A stretch of 64,000 nt of DNA from Eonycteris spelaea (Eukaryota > Chordata > Mammalia > Chiroptera > Pteropodidae). Positions 44,801 through 56,850 of this stretch are shown here, one piece after another. Location of the stretch: NCBI GenBank assembly GCA_003508835.1, contig PUFA01000082.1, forward strand, positions 806,001 to 870,000. Direction: 5' to 3'. The notes beneath the pieces were generated by a model. That model was not told where the DNA came from. It saw only the letters and a program-made list of their open reading frames with translations, and made no database searches. Within the stretch, counting starts at the first letter, position 1; each line of letters starts with the position of its first letter. Position numbers and translations under genes: made by a program.

Positions 44801-47579
44801 TTTCAAGGAGAGGATTTGCAGGGTTTGGATCAGGTCGAATGGGGTTCGCGAGGAGCTCGGGGGAGGAAGACGTCAACCCAGGGCGAGGGTTTGGTGGCGG
44901 AGGCTTGGGGCCGCACCTGCTGCAAGTCGTGGGAAACGGGAAGGAGGCCGGCCGGCGGCGAAAGGGGAGAGACGCCTGCCTGCCCTTGGGACGGGGCGAA
45001 TTTCCCGTGACAGTGATACCGTCGTGGGGACAGCTGAAGGCACCGGGAAAGTATACAGTGAGGACTCAGGCCTGGGTGGTGACCTGGGAAGTCACTTAGG
45101 TTGCTGGTGGCAAGACCAGGGCCTGAGGGGGGAAACGCACACACGGTGGGAGGGGGTGGGGGAGTGGAGCCGGCCCAGTGGGTAGGGGCGGCCAGCGCGA
45201 GGTGGGCACGACCGGTCGCCCTCTCCCTGGCGGTTTTAACCGGCTTTCTTTACTGTTCTGGAAGGAACCCAAAACCCAGGATTTAAATTTTATGCCGCTG
45301 CTGAAATATAACAGTTTTTTTTTTTTTAAAGCATTGCTTAGCACTTGCGACCTGCTTGCGATGGCTGTGGATGGAGCCAGGCACAGAGCTGGGCTGACAG
45401 ACTGTGCCAGACGGGCAGGCAGCCGCGGGGAGCAAGCTAGTCACGCCCGGGCTCCAGCTCCCAGAAGAAAACAGGGTTCTGCCAAGAAAACAGGATTCTT
45501 CTCAGAGGAGAAGGACGGTAATGGGTTCCATGGCCCCCTGCTCCTCTCCTGCCTCAGGCCGCAGGCCGCGTGCAGCCCACTCGTTGCCCCCAGACCAGCA
45601 CTGACCCTGGGGCCTGGCCACCTCGGTCCTGAGCAGGAGGTGGGGGACAGAGGTCAAGGCCCCTTCCCAGTGGTGTGAGAGCGTTGGCTGAGGGACTTAC
45701 GGGTCCAGAGAGGGGACGTGGAGGCCAGCGGCCCCGGGAGCCGGCGCAGCCTCGGTGCCATCTGGCGCTGGGGAATGGCGGTGAGCGGGAGGCCCCTGGC
45801 CAGAGTCTGGGGGCCCGGCGGGGTCCGGCTGTGGCCTGGGCACGTCCTGGGAGCACAGCGACCTGGGCCGCTGTAGCACGTGGGTTGGGACAGAAGATGC
45901 AGGTCGTGGCCCCGAGCCGGCGCCTCCTTGCGGGTCTAGGTGGGTCCCTCCACCTGGGTGCCCGGATAGGGCGTGGCAGGGCCAGTGGTCCAGGGAGCGC
46001 CCCGGGTCACCTGCTGGAGAGTGGCAGAGCAGGGTGAACCGCGAGGGCACTTGGCCTTGTCCTCACAAGGTCACCTTCCCTGGGGCCCTGTCACGGCTCA
46101 GATGAGGCCCCCGGAAACTTAGGTGTGGACGTGTGGGCTCGTTCACCCGCCCTAAAGAATGCAAACCCAGGGGTGCCCGCAAAAGCTGGCTTCTCCCACG
46201 GACGTCAAAGGAACTCCAAGCCCAAGCGTCGCCCCCGCCCCTCCCCCCACCGCCGTGGCGCTGACCCCCGAGCCACCGCCCTGCCCTGCAGTTGGCCGCC
46301 GGCTCCTCTGCACCACGGCCAATGGGGCCTGTTCCCCAAACTTCCCTTTCTCCTTCAGGCACGCGGCTCCGTGGGGACCTGGCCAGGGACACTGTGTTTG
46401 GCGGGTGAGGGGCCAGGTAGGATCCGAGCCATCTCTAGGCAGGGTCCCCACGCCTGAGTGAGCCCAGGTCCCACCTGCGACCCCGTGCGTGCGTGGGGGG
46501 ACGGGGAGGCTACTGCTGGTCCTGCGTGGATTCGGGCCTGTCCTGGGCCCGGCATTCCGCCGCGCTGGGCCAGCTGCCCAGGAATCGGAGTTTCAACCCA
46601 GCCTCGGACTTCAAATTCAGTGGCGATTTTTCCACCGACTCGCGCCCTCTCTGTGCCATTTTGGTGCCCTGTGACGGGCACGTCCCAGCACCCCCGGCGG
46701 TGGGCCCCGGCGCCTGCGCAGAACTCACAGTGCCCTAGCGTGGACCCTCTGCAGGCTGAGCAGACAGCGGAGGCCCCGGGTGGAGGGCGGGGGAGGCGGG
46801 GCTTCCCTCTCTGGCCCCAGATGGGCACGCAGAGGATGAGAATTCCCTGTCAGCCCGTGGTCCTAATTGGAAGTAGACGTTAGAGATGAGAAAGTTCCGT
46901 TTAGCAAAGTGAAATGTCACAGATTCTGAGTCTCACGCCAACCCCTAGCCTTTGGTATTTGACTGTCTTTATCCTTGGCAGTGTGTGTGATTCCCGTGTC
47001 TCAAAGACAGAGCTTTAAAGGTTCATAAAGCCCCAAAGATTCCAAATAGCTCTTTTAAAAGCACTTTGATGGTTTCAATGCAGACACACGAATTACATGT
47101 CTCTGAAATTACACAGGGTTTTCAATCTAGAGAAAATGTCTTTAGTGAGAGGGACTCGGGTTTTGTCTTGTGGGGTAGTTTTTTTTTTTTTTTAAGTGTG
47201 TGTAACATATTCAGGTTGATGGGGGAAGAGAAGACAAAGGAGGTATCGGTGAAGGGTGCTGAGGCTTCCCGTACCTGGCCCCAGGGTGACTCGCAGAGCG
47301 GAGAAAGGGACCCATAGGCTCTTCCTGGTTCTCCCAGGCAAGGGCCATGTTCGGGCCCTGACAGGCCATGGGTCGGCTCCTTCAGAAAAGACCAGCCTCC
47401 ATCTCTTCCGGCCTCTCCCTCGAGATCCGTGGTGAGTGAAGGGAGGAAGGAAGGATGCAAAGAACAAAGAAATGTTGCAACTATGTCTCCTCTCTAGCTG
47501 GGCCTGCCCACAGCAAAAGGGATGGATCTTGTCAATCTCTCCCGGTCAACCTTTAATAAACCTAGGAGGGGAGGCCGTC
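44801..47579. other. Intergenic GC-rich spacer, nothing recognised
   Basis: No gene, RNA or clear repeat was seen. The GC-rich domain fades at about 46.8-47.0 kb into more balanced sequence with a T run at 47180-47193. Confidence 0.5.
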
Positions 47580-47800
47580 TGGTTGATGGTGAATGCTCAG
47601 GCTTTGGGGTCAGGCCTCGTGGGCTTGAAGTCCTGCTCTGCCACCTATTATCTGGGTGATCTCTTTAATCTTCGGTGTCTTCGTCTATAAAATGGGATCG
47701 TAGTGGCCACTCCGTCCCTGGGTTCTCATGAGATTACTCTCGGTATCGGCAAAGCCTTTCGCAAAGGGCCTGACCCCCAGGTACCTTCAAGAATAAATGG
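47580..47800 (+). repeat. MIR SINE, near full length
   Basis: Most of a MIR can be followed: 'ctttggggtcaggcctcgtg', 'cctgctctgccacctatta', 'gggtgatctctttaa', 'gtctataaaatgggatcgta', 'tctcatgagatta' and 'gcaaagggcctgac'. The copy runs directly into a GGTGAT-type tandem stretch. Strong by-eye match. Confidence 0.75.
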
Positions 47801-47930
47801 CGATGGTGATGATGGTGATGGTGATGGAGACGTAGGTGGTGATGGTGGGGACGGTGCTGCCGCTGTGGCTGCGATGGACCACGTTGGGAACGATGGTGGT
47901 GACGGCGATACTGGTGGTACTGACAGGGGT
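47800..47930. repeat. Degenerate (GGTGAT/GGTGGT)n tandem stretch
   Basis: Triplet-periodic sequence rich in GGT, GAT and GAC starts at the tail of the MIR copy and gradually loses its period. Open frames across it are Asp/Gly-rich only because of the repeat. It probably expanded from the MIR 3' end. Confidence 0.85.
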
Positions 47931-48170
47931 CACCACTCCGGCTCTGTTCAGCAGCCGGGTCTCAGTGTTATCACCCAGCTTCTGGTGGCTGGGCCTACTC
48001 TCTGTGCTGTGAGCGTTGGTGCACAGCACACCTCATCTCACATGGTCCTGCACTGCTAGACGCTCCAAGGGCAGACATCCTGTCCCTCCCGTAATTGGCT
48101 CTATGGACAGGAACCAACCCTTGCCACACCGCTGAGGCCGCTGGTAGTCTTGCAGGGCGGTGGGATCACA

Positions 48171-48183
48171 CCCCCCCCCCCCC
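48171..48183. repeat. Homopolymer C13
   Basis: A run of 13 C follows 'gggatcaca'. Such runs are error-prone in sequencing and variable in length in populations. Confidence 0.95.
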
Positions 48184-48609
48184 ACCCAAGAGCGTCCCCT
48201 CCTCCCGGGCCTGAGAGATGGATCTGTTGATGACATGGATGTACAGAGAGGCAGACTTTCCTGCCCTGCTTGGGTACGGGCTCTTTGCTGGAGAGTTTCT
48301 AGAGTCGCCAAGGAGTCCTTGAACGTCTTGACCTTGGTGACCTTGGGTCTGTGCAAGAGATAGAAGAAAAGATGAGAGTTCTCTAAACTATTTCTTAGAC
48401 CAATAAGCTTGGGAATGAGATGTCCCTAGAAGAGAGAGTTTTGGGAAGACGACTTTCAGGGGCCGGTTCTTCCAGAGGCGCAGAAAATGTTGGTGACCAG
48501 GCCCTGTGACTGGTCTGTGTCCACGCAGACAACGTCCCGTTTCCAGGCTCTTCTGGGACCCTTTGCATGGGAAAAAAGTCCCCTCAGGCACCCTCACCCT
48601 TACTCACCC

Positions 48610-48850
48610 CGACTCGCCCAGACGCCAGTTCTTACTCGTTTTATTTGTGAACTTGTTCCGTATTTACTCGCTCTCGGTTCTTGTGCCCAACTGGGACTGT
48701 AAGGCTCTGGAGGGCAGGGCTCCTGCTTCGCTTCCTCAGATGCCTCTCAAAGCCTTCAGGAGACAGCAGGGGGGACGCCATGTTTGGTGTCTCCCACGTG
48801 CCGAGCACAGTGCTTTGCACACAGTGGGGGTTGGCTAACATCCACCGAGT
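48610..48850 (+). repeat. L2 LINE 3' fragment
   Basis: The 3' end of an L2 can be followed: 'actgggactgtaaggctctgg', 'agggcagggctcctgcttc' and 'gtgccgagcacagtgctttgcacac'. These correspond to the known 'actgtaagctccttgagggcag...tgcctagcacagtgcctggcacat' pattern. Diverged and truncated. Confidence 0.65.
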
Positions 48851-50669
48851 AGAAAATGGTCAATGGCAGAGGTGAGGGTGCGTGTCGTCCTCTCAAGGCA
48901 GCCTCTGGCTTTGTCCTTCCTGACCCAGGTGGTCCTGAATGCCATGTGCTCGGGGCTACAGTTACGTCCAGGGGGAACCGCTGGCAGCTTCCCCCTGAGG
49001 TGTCTTGAAGATCCGCCCCAAATACGCGCCTCAGGTTTTAAACCCAGTCCAAGGGCTTCTGGGGGAACTTACCTCCTTTCTCTCACTAGGAAACTTGGTG
49101 ATTTTAAGCAATCAATATTATTTGATTTTTAAAGACGAATTCCTCATCCAGTCAGTTTTCATTCCAAACCCAGAAATGCTTCGAATCTCAAATCCCCTTA
49201 ATATCAGAACGTCCAGTGAAAGTGCTGACTCTTGGTTTTACCGCATGATTCATGTGGTTTGGGGCTGTTGGGGGTGGGGACTGAGCTGGAAAATCCCAAC
49301 AAAGCGCCACCACCACCCTAATCTCTCTCTATGACGGAAATTGATGGCGAGATGGGGATTTCCACGCCCATAAATCAGCGCGGTGTCTGGGACAATCTCA
49401 TACATTTTTCGAGTGTTGTTCTTGCTGGCTGGCATGCACAGAACTGCTCAACGGGCACAAAGTTGGCCATCCATCTTTCCCAGCCTCACCACCTCCTCCG
49501 AACCTTCCTAATATTTATACATAAGCCAGGCTGGATTCACAGGGCATTCCAGCTAGTAAATGCTCTGAAGATTCATCTTTATGGACTAGCGACCCAGCTT
49601 TGTAGCGTCCCAGCTCCTCAAGATGAAAAGGCATTTTATTTGGTGTTGTTATACTACCCGGGGAGTGGATGCTGTGGGTTGCTAGGTTCTATTATTATGG
49701 TGTGCACTCTTCCCCAGGGAGGAGACAGCTGGAGGGTGGGGGCCTCGAGGGTGGGGCCTCAAAGTGAGGCCCTTAGAAAAATGGCCCTCTTCTTCCAAGG
49801 CCCTCCCCGCAGTGTGTCGGGGCCCTCTGAGGCTCCCCAAGACCCAAGGGAACAAGGATAGTGAGTTTTTGGCAACGAGGCACATGTCTCAGCTGGTCAC
49901 TTGGGTCCCTGTGCCAGGGGAAGAGGAACCAGGGATCAAACAGATTCAAACAACTGTTGGGGGAGGGGCACGGCCTTCCCAAAGAAATGAAAATAGTTGC
50001 GTTTCATTTGCTTTTAAAGCACAGCCTTGTAATAAATGCGCACAGCGAATGTGCTGAGCAAACACCTCGGCGGTCATCAATATGCGGGGGCTGTTTATTG
50101 CCTCATAAACTTGGAAGCAAGCGATATTGTCTCTTAAATCAATGGCTGTGTGGACAGCCTGGGCGCTCCAGGAGAACAGGACATCCAGCCGCGCCGGTGC
50201 TTAAATTAATGGCCGGAGCAGTGACTGAGCGGTGCTTAGTCACTGTCGAGGGACTCGGGAGCCGTGGCAGAGGTGGGGGAGCTTGGTGTGGGTCCGTGTG
50301 GGATGACGGGCCGGAGCACCTGGGAGGTGGGGCGTCCTCACCCCAGGGAAGAGGAGGCGCGGGTCCTCAAGGATGGTCTGGGTCCTGGTCTCCGGTCCCC
50401 AGCACCTTGCATCAGGTCTTCACGGGATAAATGATGGAGGAAGAGGGCAGGAAGGAAGGAAGCCAGGCAGCCAGGTTCCAAAAGATGATCATGGCCACTT
50501 CTGGGAGGAGCCACTTCCAAGCCGGGTGAGGATAGACGCCTGCCCCTGGACAAGGCCGTGGTGTTTGCGAAGGACCAGCCCAGCTGAGGGACGCTCATCA
50601 GGTCATTAACAAAGGGCCAGGGCAGGAAGGCGCTTGCAAAGGAGCCAGGCGGGCGTGCACTGCATAGTG
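48851..50669. other. Intergenic sequence, non-repetitive, with candidate conserved segments
   Basis: Two blocks (about 49350-49720 and 50060-50240) are CpG-poor to balanced, non-repetitive and rich in TAAT, TTTAAAT, ATTA and CAAT-like motifs. This texture is typical of conserved non-coding elements. No gene was recognised. Confidence 0.4.
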
Positions 50670-51106
50670 GACCACAAGGGACATGTCCACACCTAATCTC
50701 TGGAACCTGTCATGTGACCTTTTGTGGAACAAGGGTCTTCACAGATATAATTAAGAATCTTGAGATGAAGAGATCACCCTCCCTGATCTGGGTGGGCCCT
50801 AAATCCAGTGACAAGTGTCCTTATAAGAGAGAGGCAGAGGGAGACTGAGACAGAAGGCACAGAGGAGAGGAGGCCGCGTGATGACAGAGGCAGAGAAGGA
50901 GTGATGCTGTTATAAGCCAGAGAACGCCAAGGATCGCCGGCAGCCGCCGGGAGCTAGGAGAGAGGTACAGAACAGACTTCTCGCCCTGGGGCCCAGCCAT
51001 GGCTTTGGACTTCCGGCCTCTGGACCAGAGAGGGTACATTTCGGTTGTTTTAAGCCACCGTGGTCATGGTACTTACTTACTGACAGCAGCCACAGAGACT
51101 AATATA
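50670..51106 (+). mobile_element. MLT1-type (MaLR) LTR
   Basis: A long ordered match: 'acatgtccacacctaatctc', 'tggaacctgtcatgtgacc', 'cttcacagatataattaag', 'cttgagatgaagagatcacc', 'gggtgggccctaaatccagt', 'gtgtccttataagagag', 'ttttaagccacc' and the end 'actaatata'. This is a solitary non-coding LTR of an ancient mammalian retrotransposon group with no internal region. Confidence 0.8.
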
Positions 51107-53540
51107 CTCCTCTCCCCAAACTTAGCCTCAGAAAGTTAACGTGCTCACCCTGAGGTCTTCCAGCAGCTGCCCCGACATTCTCGAGGATAACTGGTTCTGG
51201 CTGGAAGTGCCCAAACCTGCGGGGACAGCCCCGCCTGGCAGAAGGTAGGGAACACTCTGCATCCCCACTGTTCTTCTGGGCCTCAGTAAGTGCCCTTCTA
51301 ATGGGGCCATTTAAAGCACCGGCGGCTGTATACACTTGAATTTGTTCACCTGCTCAGGCGCTCTGTGACTCCCGCCAGGTAAAAGCATCAATTAGAGCAG
51401 CAGCCGCCACTCGAATTTTACCGACTTCACAGTCAGGCTTGGGCACGGTGGCAGACACCTGCGATGCCGTGTGTGGTTGGCACCGGGCGGCTTGTGTTGC
51501 CCTGTTTTCCCGGCGGACCACAGCTACTTCCAAGGCACCGTTTATTCCCAGCACCCTGCCACAGGCGCCGAGTCTCTATTTTCTCATTCGTTTCCCCTCA
51601 TGAGCTGCCCCCCGCCCCCCACCATGGACCCAGGCCCTTCCGCCTGGGGAGAGGGCCGTGGCTCAGCCGGGGCACAGTCATCATTGGTCATTTTGAAAGC
51701 CGGTGAGTTAATTGACCCACTGACGTGTCATAAGCAGACACCGAGGTAGAGCCCCTTCGAGTGACATGGACAGATGTCTGGGATTCTCTCAAAGCCTCAC
51801 GTGAGTGTGGTTTGGGGTTAAACTCTCTGCTTTAAAGGATCAGAAACCCCAAATTGTTCACACCCAGAGACAGTCCTTCCTCTCATGGTAGGGTCCCAGG
51901 AGACGGGTCAGGGTCCCAGAAGGACAATTTGCAAACCCACAGTGAGAAATAATTAGGTTCAACTGTGTGAAATTGCCGCTGTTCATAGGCTTTCGACCTA
52001 GGAGAGTGGCAATTTCATGGCTCAATGTTAATCTCACCATGGGACCTGGGGTACTCAGCTCTGTATGACCACAGCCGTCCCCTACAGACCCGCATGTGGG
52101 AGGCCCCGTTATCCCCGAAGGGGCACTTGGTGAGCGATGAGCCGGAGCAAGAATCCAGGGCCAAATGGTAAGAAACACAAACGGAGCCCGGCTGCTATCA
52201 GCTGCAACTGCCTGGCACTCACGGCCCGGCCAGGGTGTCCTTTGGTCGAACAAACACGACTGCAGTGAACACCAACGATGGACGAGGTCACTCTGTGGCC
52301 AGGATGGAGAGGGGCAAACGCAAGGCCACTCGGTGACCATGTCTGAACACAGACACAAAGACAGGCGCACTGTGGAAACCACGAAATGACCCACGCTCCG
52401 CCCCCACCACCACCTGGTAGGACTGGCAGCCACTTCCTTCCGGCCACGGCCACGGCCTTGGCCTCGCTCCGCTTCCCACTTCGATGTCCTGCCGCCCGGG
52501 GCAGAGCGACCCCCCGACCTCGAGCCCGAGCTCTGTCAGGCCCTGCACCACACGCTCGCCCAGACACCCAGGCCCCCCGGTGTGTCCCGTCTCCCCGGTG
52601 GCAACCAGTGCCAAAGAATCTGTTTTGTTCTAATACTACTGATTCTCAGCCACGGAATGCTCCAGTGCTTGACCCAGAGGCAACCTGCCGCCACCGCCCC
52701 CTTGCCTCCGCCCCGCCCCGCCCCTCCTTTCTACGCCCCCTCCCTACGCCCCGCCCCTTTCCCCTCCACCCCTTCCCCCTCCCCTCGCCCCATCCCTCTC
52801 CTGGAGCTGGGATGTGAGCTGCTGCAGCTGCCTGGGGCTCTGCCTGCAACCTGGCTGACCCCGTCCGACCTGCGAATCACGTGTTTCTTTAAGGTGGCTT
52901 TGCGTGTTTGCTCTGGTTGCTTATGGGTGGAGTCCGTGATGTAACTTTACAGGAAGATCTTATTTCCTTCACGTCCCAGTTCTTGAGTCTATCTCCGTGT
53001 TGCCTCCCTGTGCGCATGCGGCGAACACAAATTCTTTCCAGAGCTAAGAATAGAAGCGAAGATTTATGAGCCTCAATCTATTACTGTAACCGGCAGGATC
53101 ACTTACTCCCCATAGCCTTTATTTCATGACCACACTTTTCTTCATAAACAGCACCTTTTTTGGATGCTACATAAAGAGGCCCAATTCAAAGTTTTAAATT
53201 CAAATTACTTGAGCTGAGAACATACTAAGGCATCTGAACTGTGGGTGCAAAATACCCTTTTACATGCTTGAGTAAGTCCAAAACAGCTAAAGGATTTTCT
53301 TCAATTTACAAAAAATTCACTTCTGGATCGAGGAAAAAAATATGATAAATTTCCACAAAAGCAACGCCTAGAGAGAGAAATAGCTCATGTGGCTGTGAAA
53401 AGCAAAGGCTTTATAGAAAATGCAACCCAGCCTACAAGCGAAGCTTCCTCGAGCCTATAATGCAGATATGAGGGGTCTCCTTTGGAGAATCAGGCTCAGG
53501 TGGGTTTCAGGAGAGTCTGCCTTCTGAGATTTCTTTTTCG
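51107..53540. other. Intergenic sequence, nothing firmly recognised
   Basis: A C-rich pyrimidine stretch lies at about 52690-52800. From 53090 to 53460 the sequence is AT-balanced and non-repetitive. No gene, RNA or named repeat can be supported. Confidence 0.5.
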
Positions 53541-53562
53541 GGTGTGTGTGTGTGTGTGTGTG

Positions 53563-53616
<54 letters not shown>
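53541..53616. repeat. (GT)n followed by (GA)n compound microsatellite
   Basis: About 32 bases of GT, broken once by an extra G, run directly into about 44 bases of GA. Compound dinucleotide arrays of this length are normally polymorphic. The GA part is a homopurine-homopyrimidine mirror tract able to form triplex DNA. Confidence 0.95.
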
Positions 53617-53620
<4 letters not shown>

Positions 53621-55299
53621 AACACCCACCCAGGACAAAGATTTGGAACAGTAATTAGGCTCACCATAAAGTATTTTAAATTATTTTTGATGATACTGAA
53701 TGTGAGACAGGGACTTTTCGGGTTAGGGAAAATAGAGTGGCATGTTGGCACGGTCACAGGAACTGCAGCACAGCCCCAGATGCTAGAGAATTTTCCCTCT
53801 TTTTTTCCTGTAGGGCTGTACTGTGGTCTGGCAGCAACTTTCAAAAGTTCTCAGAAGACATGTCACTCGCAGTGGTGGCCGCTCCCTCACTGGTCCTGTG
53901 TGCAGAGCACGTCGAGTCCCAGCTGAGCACATGGAGACCCAGCGGCTGCTGTCTGGGGCCCCAGGGCCTGGCTCCTGAGAGGGGTCCCCTCCAGGCCCAC
54001 AGACGGAGGCCATCACTGTCTGCACCTACCAGACACCAGGAGACGCCACACCATTGTCGTTCTCGAGGAAAACCTTTAAACCAGGTCCCAGGCTCTAACA
54101 GTGAGCGCACCCGATTTCGTTTCCTCATTGCATCATCTTGGATAAGAGAAAAAAAGTTTTCAAAATTCTCCATAGAACATTTGTCTCCTCCACTTTGTTC
54201 ATAGGCAGTCCCCCTCCCTAGCAAAAACAAAAACACAGAAACATGGAAAACAACCAAGATGCCACCTCTCCAAGACACTGGGCGCTGCCGGAGGGAGATG
54301 TGTTTTTCACCGACCTCCAGGCGCCAAGTTCTGTTGCTTCAGTTTTAATGTTTCACAATGGTGACTCCCACCAGGAACGAAAGCCTGAGAAGCTGCCTGT
54401 CTCACCACCCCCTGCTTGGCCCTGTGGCCCCTGCTGTGGGCCTGGGGGCGGGGGGAGTGTTCTCAGCAGGGTCTGCACTTCCCCTGGAAGTCAGACCCTC
54501 CACGCAGGGGGCCTGTGGGTGCTGACCAGCCAGTCCCCTCCGCGCAGGCACACCCCACCCACCTGCACCCCACCCCCTTCTCACATCGCCCTGCTTCACC
54601 CTCACACCTGGAGCCCATCCCCTGCTGGCCCTGGCCTATAGTTGGACTCCTGCGGGGTGGGAAGCCCCGAGCATCCGCTCCCCAGGCTCCAACTGCTGGG
54701 GGGGGGGCGGTGGAGGGTAGGGAGGAGCTGCAGGGCCAAGACAGAGCAGAGCTTCAGCCCTGTCAGAAATGCATTGATTTTTGTTACAGCCACGAGGCCC
54801 ATCCAGTTAAAAACCATCACCTGCGCATCCCAAGTCTCTATTCTCCCCAAGCCTGTCCTGCCATTTCCGCCAACGATGCTGTTCCTTAAACGTGGCCTCG
54901 TTTTCACAGCTGATCTGTTTTGAAGCAACCCCAACACTGGATGGCCTCGAGGTTTTCCGAGGTGACGTGAATCCGTGTTCAGACCTGGACGGGCTGAGGC
55001 CAGGGCCACTTTCCTCGTCTGGGGCTGGAGTTGGCACTGCGCCTGCTTTGGGTTTCTGTCTGGGGTTGGGGAGGCAGAGAGGGCGAGTCTAAGTTGTAAT
55101 TCGCACCTGGAAAGTATTTATAAACTGCCCAGGTGGGATGAGGGGAAGACGAGACAGCCGTTGGAAAGTACAGAGCAAACCATAAACAGATCTCTTACCC
55201 TTACGCACACATGCAGGATGAGAGTAAATCAGAGAGAGGACTCGACCTTGCCGGAGGACTGTGGACATGCACCTCCAAGACACCAGCCTGGGCGGGGCA
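53617..55299. other. Intergenic sequence, nothing recognised
   Basis: Non-repetitive mixed-composition sequence, with a G9 run at 54700-54708. No open frame shows a known domain. Confidence 0.5.
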
Positions 55300-55510
55300 G
55301 AGATGGAAACTAAGACAAACCTGATTTCAGCCCTGGCTCTGTCACTTCCTAGCGGTGTGATCTCAGGCAAACGCTTAACCTCTGAAGGCGGACGGAATCC
55401 TCATCACAAAATCGGCTACCAGGACCTTCCAGCAGAGACTGAATGGCATATCACTTACAAAACCGCTGTAAGAGCCCCGGGCAAATACTAAGTAATCAAT
55501 GAATGAAATG
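55300..55510 (+). repeat. MIR SINE
   Basis: The phrases 'ctggctctgtcacttcctag', 'ggtgtgatctcaggcaaacg', 'cttaacctctga' and 'atactaagtaatcaatgaat' occur in MIR order over the whole element. The middle part is diverged. Confidence 0.75.
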
Positions 55511-55939
55511 TGAATTATGCGTAGCAGTTCTCTGGTACTTTTTGATCATCTTCCTAATAGCTATGTTGTTTCTATTGTACAAGTCTGGAAGTATCTCAGG
55601 AGTCTGGGTTTAACTGTTTCCTTTCCGGACGAGGTAGCAAAGAAAGAGAAACACATGCCTTCTCAAATCCCACTCTTTATAAAGTTTCCAAACTTTTCAA
55701 GGTTTTCTTTTAACCCAAACTTCTGTACACCTCTGCTGATACAGAGGTGTCAGCTCTGTGCCTGGGGGTGTGTGTGTGGGGGGTGCTGATCTCCATCCAT
55801 GCTGCTGTGGAGTTTCCCTTTGTGGGTCTTGATGGCATTGTAGCTAACTGAACATGAGGCGGGTGATGAGTGGTTAGGACAGGAGGCTGGGGAATTGCCC
55901 ACCTGCTTTGACTCTTTAACCTAACTCATTTGTGATCCA

Positions 55940-56035
55940 CTTTCTCCAGGCCTTGTTGACTTGCTTGTTAAATAGGGGTGATTAGAATAGTACTTTCTTC
56001 TTGGGATTGTTGACTCAGGACTCTAAGTTTTAGGA
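55940..56035 (+). repeat. MIR SINE 3' fragment
   Basis: The phrases 'tgttaaataggggtgattag' and 'aatagtac', followed by 'ttgggattgttg', fit the MIR 3' half ('ataatagtacctac...gggttgttg'). It lies just ahead of the L1 fragment. Confidence 0.55.
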
Positions 56036-56164
56036 TCCCTGGCATCAAATTAGCCTTATTTTATAATATTGCAGTCTTCTGAAATAACTTTTTCTAGAGA
56101 GTAACCAAATTATTCTGACTCGGATTTGAGATTCATTGCTCTGCATTCTTGCCAGGCCTCGATG

Positions 56165-56850
56165 TGCTCGGCTTTTTAATTTAGCCATTCTAACAGGTGT
56201 GCAGTGGTAGCTCATTGTGGCTTTAACTTTCATTTCCCTAGTGATGAATTTTTTGAGCATCTTTCATGTAATTATTTGCCATCCATATATCTTCTTTGGC
56301 ATTACCTGACAATTGGGTAGATTGTTCAAATCTTCTGCCTAGTTTTTAATTGTTTATTTATTTCTTTTTATTGCGTTCTGAGAGTTCAAAAAAATATATA
56401 GTCTGGGCACAAGTTCTTTATTATATAGGTAGTTTACAAATGTTTTCTCCTGGTCTATGGCGTATCTTTTCAGTCTCAACATCTTTCGGAAAGCAGAAAA
56501 TTTTAATCTTGATGAAGTTTAATTTATTACTTTTTCTCTCTTATGAGTCATATGTTTGGTGTTTAGGCTAAAAAATCTTTGCCTAAACCAAGGTCGCAAA
56601 ACTTTTTCTTCTGTTTTCTTTTAGAAGTTTTATAGCGTTAGGCTTTACATTGAGGTTTGCGTTCCATTGTGAGTTAATTTTCGTGTATGGTGCAAGGTTT
56701 GGAAGGCAGTTCCATTTTCTGGCATGCGGTGGTTCCGTTGTGCCAGAATCATTATTGGAAAGTTTACCCTCTCCCTCATTAATGTGCCTTTGCACTTTTG
56801 TTGAAAATCAATTGATCATCTCTGTGTAGGTCTATTCTGAAGAGCATCTC
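56165..56850 (-). mobile_element. L1 (LINE-1) fragment, antisense
   Basis: On the + strand the order is 'ttctaacaggtgtgcagtgg', 'ctcattgtggctttaacttt', 'catttccctagtgatgaa', 'caaatgttttctcctggtct', 'aatcttgatgaagtttaatt', 'aaaaatctttgcctaaacc', 'gttaattttcgtgtatggtg' and 'gttgaaaatcaattgatcat'. This is the textbook antisense reading of the ORF2 3' end to 3'UTR part of mammalian L1 elements. It is truncated at both ends and has no intact reading frame. Confidence 0.85.

Noticed and set aside
47800..47930. CRISPR-like or regulated repeat array
   Set aside because: Repeats are short, degenerate triplets with no spacers, and this is a mammalian nuclear sequence.
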